Positions 18,954 to 27,591 of a stretch of DNA of 64,000 nt are shown piece by piece (within the stretch, counting starts at the first letter, position 1; each line of letters begins with the position of its first letter). This DNA comes from Streptomyces globisporus (lineage in GTDB: Bacteria > Actinomycetota > Actinomycetes > Streptomycetales > Streptomycetaceae), in assembly GCA_014649555.1 (NCBI GenBank), contig BMTG01000015.1, positions 62,001 through 126,000 on the forward strand, in the 5' to 3' direction. Both the position numbers and the translations under genes were made by a program. The notes under the pieces were generated by a model. It did not search any database and was not told the origin of the DNA. It saw nothing but the letters and a program-made list of their open reading frames with translations.

Positions 18954-21900
18954 GACTGCACCGCCTGAGCATCACCGCCTTCGGGCCGTTCGGCGCCACC
19001 CAGGAAGTCGACTTCGACGCCCTGTCCTCCGCCGGACTCTTCCTGCTCCACGGCCCCACCGGCGCGGGCAAGACCTCCGTCCTGGACGCGGTCTGCTTCG
19101 CCCTCTACGGGGCCGTCCCCGGCGCCCGGCAGAGCCCCGGCGCCTCCCTGCGCAGCGACCACGCGCCCGTGGACCTGCCCACCGAGGTCCAGCTGGAGCT
19201 GACCGTCGGCGGCCGCCGTCTCGAAGTCACCCGCAGCCCCGCCCAGCCCCGCCCCAAGAAGCGGGGCGACGGCTTCACGATGGAGAAGGCCCAGAGCAGG
19301 CTGCGCGGTTACGACCCGGAGCGCGGCTGGCACGCCCTCAGCAAGTCGCACCAGGAGATCGGCGAGGAGCTGACCCAGCTCATCGGCATGAGCCGGGACC
19401 AGTTCTGCCAGGTGGTGCTGTTGCCGCAGGGCGACTTCGCGCGCTTCCTGCGCTCGGACGCCGAGGCCCGCGGCAAGCTCCTCGGCCGGCTCTTCGACAC
19501 CCGCCGCTTCGCCGCTGTCGAGGAACGCCTCGCCGAACTGCGCCGGGGCGCCGAGGCCAGGGTCACCGCCGCCGACGAACGCATCCTCGCCCTCGCCCAG
19601 CGCATCGCCCAGGCGGCCGGACCCGCCGGGGCCGAGGCCACGCCGATCGCCGCCCGGCCCGGCGAACCGGGCCTCGCCGAAGCGGTGCTGGAGTGGGCCG
19701 CCATCGCCCGGTCCACGGCCCGGGAACGGCTCGACATCGCCCACCGCGTCGTCGCCTGGGCCGAGGACCGGCAGCGCGGGGCCCGCGAGGCCCTGGACGC
19801 CGTACGTGAACTCGCCCGCCTCCAGCAGCGGTACGAGGAGACCCGTCTGCGCTCCGCGGCGCTGGAGGAACGGCGCCCCGAACACGACCGCTGCCAGGAG
19901 GAGTTGGACCGCGCCCGCAAGGCCGACCGGGTCGCCCCCGCCCTGGAGCTGCGTGAGGAGGCGGAGCGGGCCCACCGCCGGGCGGCCGACGCCCTCGGCC
20001 GGTCCAGGGCGCTGCTGCCGCCCGACCTCGCCGACGCGGGACCCGGCCAACTCGCCGAGCTGGAGCGCCGGTTCCGGCAGGAGCTGGGCGGCCTGGAGTC
20101 CGCCCGCCGGGCCGAGGCGCGCAGTACCGAGATCGACGAGGAGCGGGACCGGCTGGAGCGCGAATCCCGGGCCGACGACGCGACCGTCCGGGACACGGAG
20201 CTCTGGCTCGCCGGCTGGGACACCGTCCACACCGGTCTCCGTGGGGCCATAGCGACCGCGCAGGAGGCCGCGACCCGCGCCGAACAGCTCGCCGGACTGC
20301 TCGCCCCGGCCCGCCGCCGACTGGAGGCCGCCCGCCGCCGCGACACACTGGCCGCCGAGGTGCGCCTTACCCGGGAGGAGCTCGCCGGTGCCCGCGAGCG
20401 CGCCCTCGCCGCCCACGAGACCTGGCTCGGGCTGCGGGAGCGGCGGCTGCGGGACATCGCGGCGGAGCTGGCCGCCGGGCTCGTCGACGGCGCACCCTGC
20501 ACCGTCTGCGGCTCCGCCGAGCACCCGGCCCCCGCCACCGAGGGCGACGGCCACGTCGACCGGGCCACCGAGGAGAGAGCCCTCGCCGCCCACCGTGACG
20601 CCGAGGAGACCCGTACCCGCGCGGAGCAGGCCCTCGGGCTCGTCCGCGAACGCCACGCCTTCGCCGACGCGGAGGCGCGTGACGAGCAGGCCCGAGAGGC
20701 GGATTCCGGTGACCCGGCGGCGCCGGCGGCTGCCCTGGTCGCGAGCGGCAGCGACGGTGCGGTGGTGGACATCGGCCCGTCCGTCGATGCACTCCGTGAC
20801 ACCGTCGACCGGTTGACCGCTGAGCACGCCGAGGCGCACCGCCTCGCCGCCGGTACGCACGCCGCCCGCGAGGCCCTCGACGCCGCCGAGCGCGAGCACG
20901 CCGACCGCCTCGAACTCCGGCAGGAGGCCGAGCGCCGGGCCGCCGCCCGCACCTCCCGACGCGAGGCACTTGACCGCGAGCAGGCCACGCTGCGCGACGA
21001 ACTCACCGCAGTCCGGGGCGAGTCCGGGTCCGTCGCCGCCTATGCGGACCGCCTGACCCGCCGGGTGGAGCTGCTGGCCGACGCCGCCGAGGCCGTACGC
21101 ACCGAACAGGACGCGGCCCAACGGCGCAAGGAGGCCGACGGCCGGCTCTCCGACGCGGCGTTCCGGGCCGGCTTCGACACCCCGGAAGCCGCCGCCGCGA
21201 CGCTCCTCGACGCCGCCGCGCAACGCGACCTCCAGCACCGCATCGACGCCTGGCAGGCCGAGGCCGCCGCGGTGGCCGACCGCCGCGGCGAACGCGACGC
21301 CCGCGAGGCCGCCGAACGGCCCGCTGCCCAACCATCAGCGGCACAGAGCGAGTTCGAGGCGGCGGAATGGCTGCTGCGCGAGGCGTCGTCCGCGCTCGCC
21401 GCCGCCGACGAGCGCTGCGGCGAGCTGACCCGGCTCTCTGGGCAGGCCGCCGACGAGGTGCGGCGGCTGGGGCCCGTACGCCAGGAGTACGAGCGGATCG
21501 CCCGGCTCGCGGGCCTGGCGGCGGGCACCTCCGCCGACAACGAACGCAAGATGCGCCTGGAGGCGTACGTCCTGGCCGCCCGCCTCGAACAGGTCGCGGC
21601 CGCCGCCACCGCACGGCTCCAGCGGATGTCCTCGGGCCGCTACACCCTGGTCCATTCCGACGCCCGCACCGGCGGCCGCCGCGCCGGACTCGGACTGCAC
21701 GTGGTCGATGCCTGGACCGGCAGCGAACGCGACACCGCGACGCTGTCCGGCGGGGAGACGTTCTTCGCCTCGCTGGCCCTCGCGCTGGGCCTCGCCGACG
21801 TCGTGACCGAGGAGGCCGGCGGCGTACGCCTGGACACCCTCTTCATCGACGAGGGGTTCGGCAGCCTGGACGACCAGACGCTGGACGAGGTGCTCGACGT

Positions 21901-22033
21901 ACTGGACTCCCTGCGGGAGCGGGATCGCAGCGTGGGCATCGTCAGCCATGTGGCCGACCTGCGCCGCCGCATCCCGTCCCGGCTCGAAGTGGTGAAGGAG
22001 CGCCAGGGCTCGTCGGTCCGCCACCGCCTGTGA
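18950..22033 (+). CDS. sbcC: Exonuclease subunit SbcC
   Basis: A 1027-residue SMC/Rad50-type ATPase. The Walker A motif is near residue 35 (GPTGAGKTSVLDAV), long charged coiled coils flank a zinc-hook CxxC (PCTVCGSAEHP) near residue 515, and the C-terminal lobe has the ABC signature 'TATLSGGETFFASLALALG' and Walker B 'LDTLFIDEGFGSLD'. Length and order match actinobacterial SbcC. It partners SbcD encoded just upstream. The GTG start sits inside the sbcD stop. Confidence 0.92.
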   Translation: MRLHRLSITAFGPFGATQEVDFDALSSAGLFLLHGPTGAGKTSVLDAVCFALYGAVPGARQSPGASLRSDHAPVDLPTEVQLELTVGGRRLEVTRSPAQPRPKKRGDGFTMEKAQSRLRGYDPERGWHALSKSHQEIGEELTQLIGMSRDQFCQVVLLPQGDFARFLRSDAEARGKLLGRLFDTRRFAAVEERLAELRRGAEARVTAADERILALAQRIAQAAGPAGAEATPIAARPGEPGLAEAVLEWAAIARSTARERLDIAHRVVAWAEDRQRGAREALDAVRELARLQQRYEETRLRSAALEERRPEHDRCQEELDRARKADRVAPALELREEAERAHRRAADALGRSRALLPPDLADAGPGQLAELERRFRQELGGLESARRAEARSTEIDEERDRLERESRADDATVRDTELWLAGWDTVHTGLRGAIATAQEAATRAEQLAGLLAPARRRLEAARRRDTLAAEVRLTREELAGARERALAAHETWLGLRERRLRDIAAELAAGLVDGAPCTVCGSAEHPAPATEGDGHVDRATEERALAAHRDAEETRTRAEQALGLVRERHAFADAEARDEQAREADSGDPAAPAAALVASGSDGAVVDIGPSVDALRDTVDRLTAEHAEAHRLAAGTHAAREALDAAEREHADRLELRQEAERRAAARTSRREALDREQATLRDELTAVRGESGSVAAYADRLTRRVELLADAAEAVRTEQDAAQRRKEADGRLSDAAFRAGFDTPEAAAATLLDAAAQRDLQHRIDAWQAEAAAVADRRGERDAREAAERPAAQPSAAQSEFEAAEWLLREASSALAAADERCGELTRLSGQAADEVRRLGPVRQEYERIARLAGLAAGTSADNERKMRLEAYVLAARLEQVAAAATARLQRMSSGRYTLVHSDARTGGRRAGLGLHVVDAWTGSERDTATLSGGETFFASLALALGLADVVTEEAGGVRLDTLFIDEGFGSLDDQTLDEVLDVLDSLRERDRSVGIVSHVADLRRRIPSRLEVVKERQGSSVRHRL

Positions 22034-22063
22034 CGCCCGGCCTGTGCGCGGTTGTGCCGGGTG

Positions 22064-22510
22064 TCAGCGGCCGATCGCGCGGCGGGGGAGCGGTGAGGAG
22101 TACACGATGCTCGTGGTGACCGAGCCCAGGGCCCCGATGCGCCCGGTGGTCTCCTCCAGATGCTTCATCGAGCGGGCCGTGACCTTGAGGACGAAGCAGT
22201 CGTCGCCGGTGACGTGGTGGGCCTCGATGATCTCCGGCGTGGTCTCCAGCAGATCGTGGAAGGGCTTGTAGTTCCCGTTCGGATAGCGCAGGCGCACCAG
22301 GGCGAGGATGGGCAGCCCGAGCCGCTCGGCGTCGACCACGGCCGCGTACCCGCTGATCACCCCCAGCTCCTCCAGCCGTCGCACCCGCTCCGTCACGGCG
22401 CTCGGGGACATGGCGACGGCGCGGGCGAGCTCGGCGAAGGTGGCGCGGCCGTCGCGCTGGAGGACGTCGAGGATGCGCCAGTCGGTGGCATCCGGGGAAT
22501 AGTCGGTCAC
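22064..22510 (-). CDS. Lrp/AsnC family regulator
   Basis: A 148-residue feast/famine regulator: N-terminal helix-turn-helix ('DVLQRDGRATFAELARAVAMSPSAVTERVRRLEELGVI') and C-terminal RAM effector domain ('YAAVVDAERLGLPILALVRL', 'VTGDDCFVLKVTARSMKHLEE'). Such proteins form octamers and sense amino acids. The GTG at 22510 is preferred; an in-frame TTG at 22546 would add 12 residues. It is divergent from a rhodanese gene and probably controls it, perhaps through the inverted repeat between them. Confidence 0.85.
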   Translation of the reverse strand: MTDYSPDATDWRILDVLQRDGRATFAELARAVAMSPSAVTERVRRLEELGVISGYAAVVDAERLGLPILALVRLRYPNGNYKPFHDLLETTPEIIEAHHVTGDDCFVLKVTARSMKHLEETTGRIGALGSVTTSIVYSSPLPRRAIGR

Positions 22511-22532
22511 CTTCCCGAGGCAACAGGGAAAA

Positions 22533-22560
22533 CCCCGGCGAATCAAGAGAAATGCCGGGG
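22533..22560. promoter_or_regulatory. Inverted repeat between AsnC and rhodanese genes
   Basis: CCCCGGC at 22533-22539 and its complement at 22554-22560 are separated by 14 AT-richer bases. Its place in the divergent intergenic region makes it a candidate operator for the AsnC-type protein. Confidence 0.4.
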
Positions 22561-22598
22561 AATCTCACTTAACCGTCCGGTTTCGCAGCCATAGATTC

Positions 22599-23093
22599 AT
22601 GGTCATGACCTCGCACTCCACGGCCCTGGCCGGCCACCCCGTCCTGCGCGTCCCGCCCGCCTCGCCTGCCGCCGCGACCGCCTACTTCTGCGCCTCGCTC
22701 GCCTTCCACGCGGACGTCTCCGACGTCGCCTCGGCGCTCGCCGCCGACGGCGAGCCCGGGTTCGTCGTCCTGGACAGCCGCTCCACCGCGTCCTGGGTCC
22801 AGGGGCACATTCCCGGGGCGGTCCATCTGCCCACCGCCCTGATCCCCGAGCAGGCGGCGGCACTGCTTGACCCGGCCGTCCCCGTGGTCACGTACTGCTG
22901 GGGACCGGGCTGCAACGGCGCCACCCGCGCGGCCCTGGCCCTCGCCCAACAGGGTTTCCAGGTCAAGGAGATGCTCGGCGGGTTCGAGTACTGGGTGCGC
23001 GAGGGATTCGCCTACGAGACCTGGGAGGGCGGCGAGCAGCGCGCGGCCGATCCGCTGACCGCTCCGGTCGACGCGGCCGACTGCGGCTGCTGA
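22599..23093 (+). CDS. Rhodanese-like sulfurtransferase
   Basis: A 164-residue single-domain rhodanese. The N-terminal half has 'FVVLDSRSTASWVQGHIPGAVHLP' (the conserved Asp-Ser/Arg and HIPGA motifs) and the active-site loop is 'VTYCWGPGCNGATRAAL', with the catalytic Cys followed by a longer loop than the usual CxxGxR. The protein also has an N-terminal Ala-rich extension of about 30 residues and a C-terminal Cys-Gly-Cys. It should carry persulfide sulfur. An ATG at 22605 is an alternative start. The neighbouring AsnC-type gene suggests control by an amino acid. Confidence 0.82.
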   Translation: MVMTSHSTALAGHPVLRVPPASPAAATAYFCASLAFHADVSDVASALAADGEPGFVVLDSRSTASWVQGHIPGAVHLPTALIPEQAAALLDPAVPVVTYCWGPGCNGATRAALALAQQGFQVKEMLGGFEYWVREGFAYETWEGGEQRAADPLTAPVDAADCGC

Positions 23094-23143
23094 GTCCCGA
23101 AGGGGTCCGGGTGGAGGACCCCCGGAGGTCCGGCGGGACTCAG
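23090..23143. terminator. Branched hairpin spanning two convergent stops
   Basis: A 10-base-pair outer stem (23090-23099 with 23134-23143) includes the TGA of the rhodanese gene in one arm and the stop of the opposing ATP-grasp gene in the other. An inner 7-base-pair stem (23102-23108 with 23116-23122) makes it branched. Likely a bidirectional terminator. Confidence 0.65.
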
Positions 23144-24021
23144 CGCGCCCCGGCCGCAGCGAGCGAGGCGAACAGGTCACCCGTCCCCGCCCCTGCGGGG
23201 AGTCCGCTGACCTGGCCGTCGCCGACCTCCACCACCCGCCACACCCCGTCCTCGCGCAACGCCAGGTCGGTGGTCACCCAGCGCAGCCCGAGACGGCCCA
23301 CCGCCTCCCGCACGGAGTCGAGTTCGGGGACGGGGAGCCGGTCGGGGGTGTCCGGGTGGGCGGTGACGAGCACCGCCTCCCCGTCCACCCACCACACCCG
23401 CGCCTCTCCGCCCGCGACGAACGGCTCGAAGGCCCGCAGCACCAGACCGCCCGCTAGGAAGTCACCCTGCAACTCGACGAACCGGCCGACCACGGAGGTC
23501 AGTTGCTTCCGGTCCGTCAGCTCCGGCACGTAACAGGCCTCGTGCCACTCGTGTTTGCGGGACTTCACGAAGTCCTTCACGATGCCGGGCCCCGGGCCCA
23601 GCGGCGCCGCGAGCCCGGCCAGCTCCTCGGCGGAGGGCGGCGGCGCCCCCGGAACCGTGGCACACCAGACGCTGCGTGGCGTCAGGCCGTCGAACTCCTC
23701 GTACCAGCCGGGGATTTCATGCGCCCGCCGGTAGCCGACGGCATCGGTGAGCAGGGTGCAGCCCCGCGCGCCGAGTGCCGTCTCCAGCTCCCCGTACCGT
23801 GCGGAGGGGATCATCCAGCCGCGGTACCAGTACGGTCCGGAGTCCCGTGCGATCCGGGCCACCGCCCCGGCCGCGTCCCCGGCGAGCAGCGCGTCATGAT
23901 CGAGCAGGGCGATCCGGCCGCCCGCCGCCCGCGCCGCCGCGACGTCCTCGGCGAACGGTGGATCGGGCCGCGAGGCCCTCAACGGGTCGGCGCAGAAAAG
24001 GAATCCGCTGCGCTCGGTCAT
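23140..24021 (-). CDS. ATP-grasp domain protein of unknown substrate
   Basis: A 293-residue protein resembling the DUF4343-type ATP-grasp ligases. The central 'GPGIVKDFVKSRKHEW' holds a Lys pair for ATP, followed by 'VLRAFEPFVAGGEARVWWVDGEAV' and the C-terminal metal-binding block 'WVTTDLALREDGVWRVVEVGDGQVSGLP', where the acidic residue and the following strand fit the family. Such enzymes join a carboxylate to an amine or tag peptides. No precursor peptide or partner gene is evident next to it. Start at 24021 is the first in-frame ATG after a short gap to the DUF885 gene. Confidence 0.65.
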   Translation of the reverse strand: MTERSGFLFCADPLRASRPDPPFAEDVAAARAAGGRIALLDHDALLAGDAAGAVARIARDSGPYWYRGWMIPSARYGELETALGARGCTLLTDAVGYRRAHEIPGWYEEFDGLTPRSVWCATVPGAPPPSAEELAGLAAPLGPGPGIVKDFVKSRKHEWHEACYVPELTDRKQLTSVVGRFVELQGDFLAGGLVLRAFEPFVAGGEARVWWVDGEAVLVTAHPDTPDRLPVPELDSVREAVGRLGLRWVTTDLALREDGVWRVVEVGDGQVSGLPAGAGTGDLFASLAAAGAR

Positions 24022-24078
24022 GACAGGCTGCCTTCTTTCACCTGAGGGGACTCCGGACCGTACGGACCACCGGCCCGG

Positions 24079-25767
24079 TCAGAGCCGCGACAGCTCGTCC
24101 ACCAGATCGTCCAGGCCCAGCGACCCCTGCGAGAGCGCCGCCATGTGCCACGCCTTCAGGTCGAACGCGTCGCCGTGCGCGGCGCGCGCGTTCTCCCGGC
24201 CGAGCAGCCAGGCGCGCTCGCCGAGCTTGTAGCCGATGGCCTGGCCGGGCATCGACAGATAGCGGGTCAGCTCGCTCTCCACGAAGTCGGCGGGGCGGCC
24301 GCTGTGGTTGCCGAAGAACTCCTGGGCCAGACCGGGGGTCCAGCGCTCGCCCGGGTGGAAGGGGGAGTCCGCCGGGATCTCCAGCTCCAGGTGCATGCCG
24401 ATGTCGACGATCACCCGGCAGGCGCGCATCATCTGGGCGTCCAGGTAGCCGAGCCGCCGTTCCGGGTCGGGCAGGAAGCCCAGCTCGTCCATCAGCCGCT
24501 CGGCGTACAGCGCCCAGCCCTCGGCGTTCGCGCTGACCATGCCGACCGAGGCCTGGTAGCGGGAGAGGGTGTCGGCGACGTGCGTCCACTGCGCGAGCTG
24601 CAGATGGTGGCCGGGAACGCCCTCGTGGTACCAGGTGGAGACCAGGTCGTACACCGGGAATCGGGTCTCACCCATGGTGGGCAGCCAGGTGCGCCCGGGG
24701 CGGGAGAAGTCCTCGGAGGGGCTGGTGTAGTACGGCGCGGCGGCCCCGCCGGGCGGGGCGATCCGGGACTCCACCTTCCGTACCCGCTCGGCCAGGTCGA
24801 AGTGCGTGCCGTCCAGCGCCTCGATCGCCTCGTCCATCAGGCCCTGCAGCCACGCGCGGACCTCGTCCACCCCCTCGATGTGCTTGCCGTGCACATCGAG
24901 GTGGGCGAGCGCCTCCCAGGGACCGGATCCGGGCAGCACCTTCTCCGCCTCGGTCCTCATCTCCGCGAGCAGCCGGTGGTATTCCGACCAGCCGTACGCG
25001 TACGCCTCGTCGAGATCCAGGTCGGTGCCGTTGTAGAGCCGCGACCAGCGGGCGTAGCGCTCCCGGCCCACCGGGTCCGGCGCTCCCTCGATACCGGGGG
25101 CGTACACGTCGCGCATCCAGTCCCGCAGTGCGAGCGCCGAGGCCGTGGCCTGCCCGGCCGCCTCGTCCAGCTCCGCCCGCAGGGACGCGGGTCCCGGCGC
25201 GACGAACTCGGCGAAGAACCCGGCGGCCTCGCCTTCCCCGCCCCACTCCGTGAGCTGCTCGACGAAGGTGGCGGTCGCGCGCGGGCCGCCGTACAGCTTG
25301 CGCTCCAGACCGAGCGCGAGCGAGGCGCGGTACCCCTCGTACGCGGCGGGCACCGCGCGCAGCCGCTCCACGACCGCCGCCCAGTCCTCGTCCGTCGCGG
25401 TCGGCGTGAGGGTGAAGACCTCGGTGATGCTGTGGGCGGGCGACGACAGGTTGGAGACGGCCCGCAGGCCCTCCTCGGCATCGTGCACGGCGAGTTCCGC
25501 CGTCAGGCGCTCCCGCAGGAGCCGTCCGCAGCGCCGCTCGGCATCGCTGTCCGCACCGGGCAGTCGCTCGGCGGCGTCCAGCTTCCGCAGCGTTTCGCGC
25601 AGGAGTTCGGCGGACGCCTCCTGGCCGGCCGGTGAGAAGTCGGGCAGCCGGCGCGAGCTTTCGGGCACCCCCAGATAGGTGCCCGTGATGGGGTCGAGTT
25701 CGATGAGTGCGTCGACGTAGGCGTCGGCGACCTGACGGGGCAGCGCGCTGCTCGAAGTGTCTGACAT
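24079..25767 (-). CDS. DUF885 family putative metallopeptidase
   Basis: A 562-residue mostly helical protein of the DUF885 family. The HExxH-like zinc signature appears as 'YHEGVPGHHLQLAQW', with a supporting downstream Glu-rich helix ('SANAEGWALYAERLMDELGF') as in gluzincin-like carboxypeptidases. No signal peptide is visible, so it is probably cytoplasmic. GAGGA eight bases upstream supports the ATG at 25767; an earlier ATG at 25806 has no such site. Substrate unknown. Confidence 0.8.
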   Translation of the reverse strand: MSDTSSSALPRQVADAYVDALIELDPITGTYLGVPESSRRLPDFSPAGQEASAELLRETLRKLDAAERLPGADSDAERRCGRLLRERLTAELAVHDAEEGLRAVSNLSSPAHSITEVFTLTPTATDEDWAAVVERLRAVPAAYEGYRASLALGLERKLYGGPRATATFVEQLTEWGGEGEAAGFFAEFVAPGPASLRAELDEAAGQATASALALRDWMRDVYAPGIEGAPDPVGRERYARWSRLYNGTDLDLDEAYAYGWSEYHRLLAEMRTEAEKVLPGSGPWEALAHLDVHGKHIEGVDEVRAWLQGLMDEAIEALDGTHFDLAERVRKVESRIAPPGGAAAPYYTSPSEDFSRPGRTWLPTMGETRFPVYDLVSTWYHEGVPGHHLQLAQWTHVADTLSRYQASVGMVSANAEGWALYAERLMDELGFLPDPERRLGYLDAQMMRACRVIVDIGMHLELEIPADSPFHPGERWTPGLAQEFFGNHSGRPADFVESELTRYLSMPGQAIGYKLGERAWLLGRENARAAHGDAFDLKAWHMAALSQGSLGLDDLVDELSRL

Positions 25768-25837
25768 GCGGACATCCTCGTACGGCGGCGGCCCCTCCGT
25801 CATCACCGGGGGCCGCCCGGTGTCCGAACCCGGCCGG

Positions 25838-26317
25838 TCAGTTCGCGGCGGGCGGCAGCAGCGGACCGCACTCCCACTGCTGGAAGATCAGCCGGGTGTC
25901 CACCCGGGCCACCTCCCGGCGCGAGGTGAACTCGTCCAGGACCAGCCGCTGCAGATCCGCCGCGTCGGCCACCGCCACCTGCACCAGATAGTCGTCGGGG
26001 CCGGTGAGATGGAACAGCGCGCGTGACTCCGGCAGCGACCTGATCCGGTCGACGAACGGCCCGATCAACTCCCGGCGGTGCGGCCTGACCTGCACCAGCA
26101 GCAGCGCCTGGAGCCCCCGGCCGAGCTTTGCCGGATCGAGGCGCAACTGGTCCCCGAGGATCACCCCGCTGCGGCGCAGCCGGGCCACCCGGTCCAGACA
26201 GGTCGAAGCGGCCACGCCGACCTCGGCCGCCAGCTCGCGGTACGTGGTCCGCGCATCGTTCTGCAGCAGCCGCAGAATCTGCAGATCCACCGGATCGAGA
26301 GCGACGGAATCGGACAT
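25838..26317 (-). CDS. Lrp/AsnC family regulator
   Basis: A 159-residue Lrp-type regulator with N-terminal winged helix-turn-helix ('LQILRLLQNDARTTYRELAAEVGVAASTCLDRVARL') and a C-terminal RAM domain containing 'RALFHLTGPDDYLVQVAVADAADLQRLV'. It is divergent from a methionine gamma-lyase-like gene 59 bases away, a pairing seen widely in actinobacteria, so a sulfur amino acid is the likely ligand (inference). Confidence 0.85.
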   Translation of the reverse strand: MSDSVALDPVDLQILRLLQNDARTTYRELAAEVGVAASTCLDRVARLRRSGVILGDQLRLDPAKLGRGLQALLLVQVRPHRRELIGPFVDRIRSLPESRALFHLTGPDDYLVQVAVADAADLQRLVLDEFTSRREVARVDTRLIFQQWECGPLLPPAAN

Positions 26318-26325
26318 GTGGCGAA

Positions 26326-26350
26326 CGTAGCACGGGGACAGGCCGCTACG
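26326..26350. promoter_or_regulatory. Candidate AsnC operator
   Basis: CGTAGC at 26326-26331 and GCTACG at 26345-26350 form a six-base inverted repeat with a 13-base spacer in the 59-base divergent region. This is a fair size for an Lrp-type site but the match is short. Confidence 0.35.
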
Positions 26351-26376
26351 AACCGGTAACTGTTCAGAGTGACGCC

Positions 26377-27591
26377 ATGGACAACGAAGTCTCGATGACG
26401 CCCCCTGCTCCCACCCCGTCCAGGGCTCTCGCCACCGAAGCCGTGCACGCCGGACGCGACGACCTCGCCTCCCTCGGTGTGCACGCCCCGCCGATCGACC
26501 TGTCCACCACCTACCCGTCCTACGACTCGCGCGACGAGGCGATGCGCATCGACGCCTTCGCCACCACCGGCACCCTCCCCGACGGGCCGCCCGTCTACGC
26601 CCGGCTCGACAACCCCACCACGGGCCGCTTCGAGACGGCGCTCGCCCGGCTGGAGGGGACCGACAGCGCGGTCGCCTTCGCCAGCGGGATGGCCGCGCTC
26701 ACCGCCGTCCTGCTCGCCCGAGCGAGCCAGGGGCTGCGCCATGTCGTCGCGGTCCGCCCGCTCTACGGCTGCAGCGATCATCTGCTCGGCGCCGGGCTGC
26801 TGGGCACCGAGGTGACCTGGACCGACCCGGCGGGCATCGCCGACGCCATCCGCCCGGACACCGGCCTGGTGATGGTCGAGACGCCGGCCAACCCGACCCT
26901 GGCCGAGGTCGACATCCGGGCCGTCGCCCACGCCTGCGGAACCGTGCCGCTGCTGGTCGACAACACCTTCGCCACCCCGGTCCTCCAGCGCCCCGTCGAA
27001 CAGGGCGCCCGCATCGTCCTGCACAGCGCCACCAAGTACCTCGGTGGCCACGGGGATGTCATGGGCGGCGTCGTCGCCTGCGACGAGGAGTTCGCCGCGA
27101 CTCTGCGCCAGGTGCGGTTCGCCACCGGCGGGGTGCTGCACCCGCTGGCCGGCTATCTGCTGCTGCGCGGCCTGTCCACGCTGCCGGTACGCGTCCGGGC
27201 GGCGTCGGCGAGCGCCGCCGAACTCGTCCGCAGGCTCACCGCCGACCCGCGGATCGCCCGGGTCCACTACCCGCGGATCGGCGGCGCGATGATCTCCTTC
27301 GAGGTGTACGGGGACCCGCACCGGGTGATCTCCGGGGTGCGGCTCATCACTCCCGCCGTCAGCCTCGGCAGTGTGGATTCGCTGATCCAGCACCCGGCCT
27401 CCATCAGCCACCGCATCGTGGAGGAGGGAGACCGGCGGGCGGCCGGGGTCGGCGACCGGCTGCTGCGGATGTCGGTCGGTCTGGAGGACGTCGAGGATCT
27501 GTGGGCGGATCTGTGCCAGGCGCTCAGCGACGGGCCCGTTCCGTCGGCGCGGACGGCCGTGCTGCCTCTTCACTCGACAGCCGGGCGGTGA
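26377..27591 (+). CDS. Cys/Met metabolism PLP enzyme, gamma-lyase-like
   Basis: A 404-residue PLP-dependent enzyme of the trans-sulfuration family. 'YARLDNPTTGRFETALARLEG' and 'AFASGMAALTAVLL' form the cofactor site, and the Schiff-base Lys lies in 'VLHSATKYLGGHGDVMGG'. The C-terminal 'VSLGSVDSLIQHPASISH' is typical. It could be methionine gamma-lyase, cystathionine gamma-synthase or gamma-lyase; its divergent Lrp partner and lack of met-gene neighbours favour degradation of methionine. The ATG at 26377 is the first that leaves the operator free. Its last 68 bases overlap the opposing GNAT gene. Confidence 0.8.
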   Translation: MDNEVSMTPPAPTPSRALATEAVHAGRDDLASLGVHAPPIDLSTTYPSYDSRDEAMRIDAFATTGTLPDGPPVYARLDNPTTGRFETALARLEGTDSAVAFASGMAALTAVLLARASQGLRHVVAVRPLYGCSDHLLGAGLLGTEVTWTDPAGIADAIRPDTGLVMVETPANPTLAEVDIRAVAHACGTVPLLVDNTFATPVLQRPVEQGARIVLHSATKYLGGHGDVMGGVVACDEEFAATLRQVRFATGGVLHPLAGYLLLRGLSTLPVRVRAASASAAELVRRLTADPRIARVHYPRIGGAMISFEVYGDPHRVISGVRLITPAVSLGSVDSLIQHPASISHRIVEEGDRRAAGVGDRLLRMSVGLEDVEDLWADLCQALSDGPVPSARTAVLPLHSTAGR

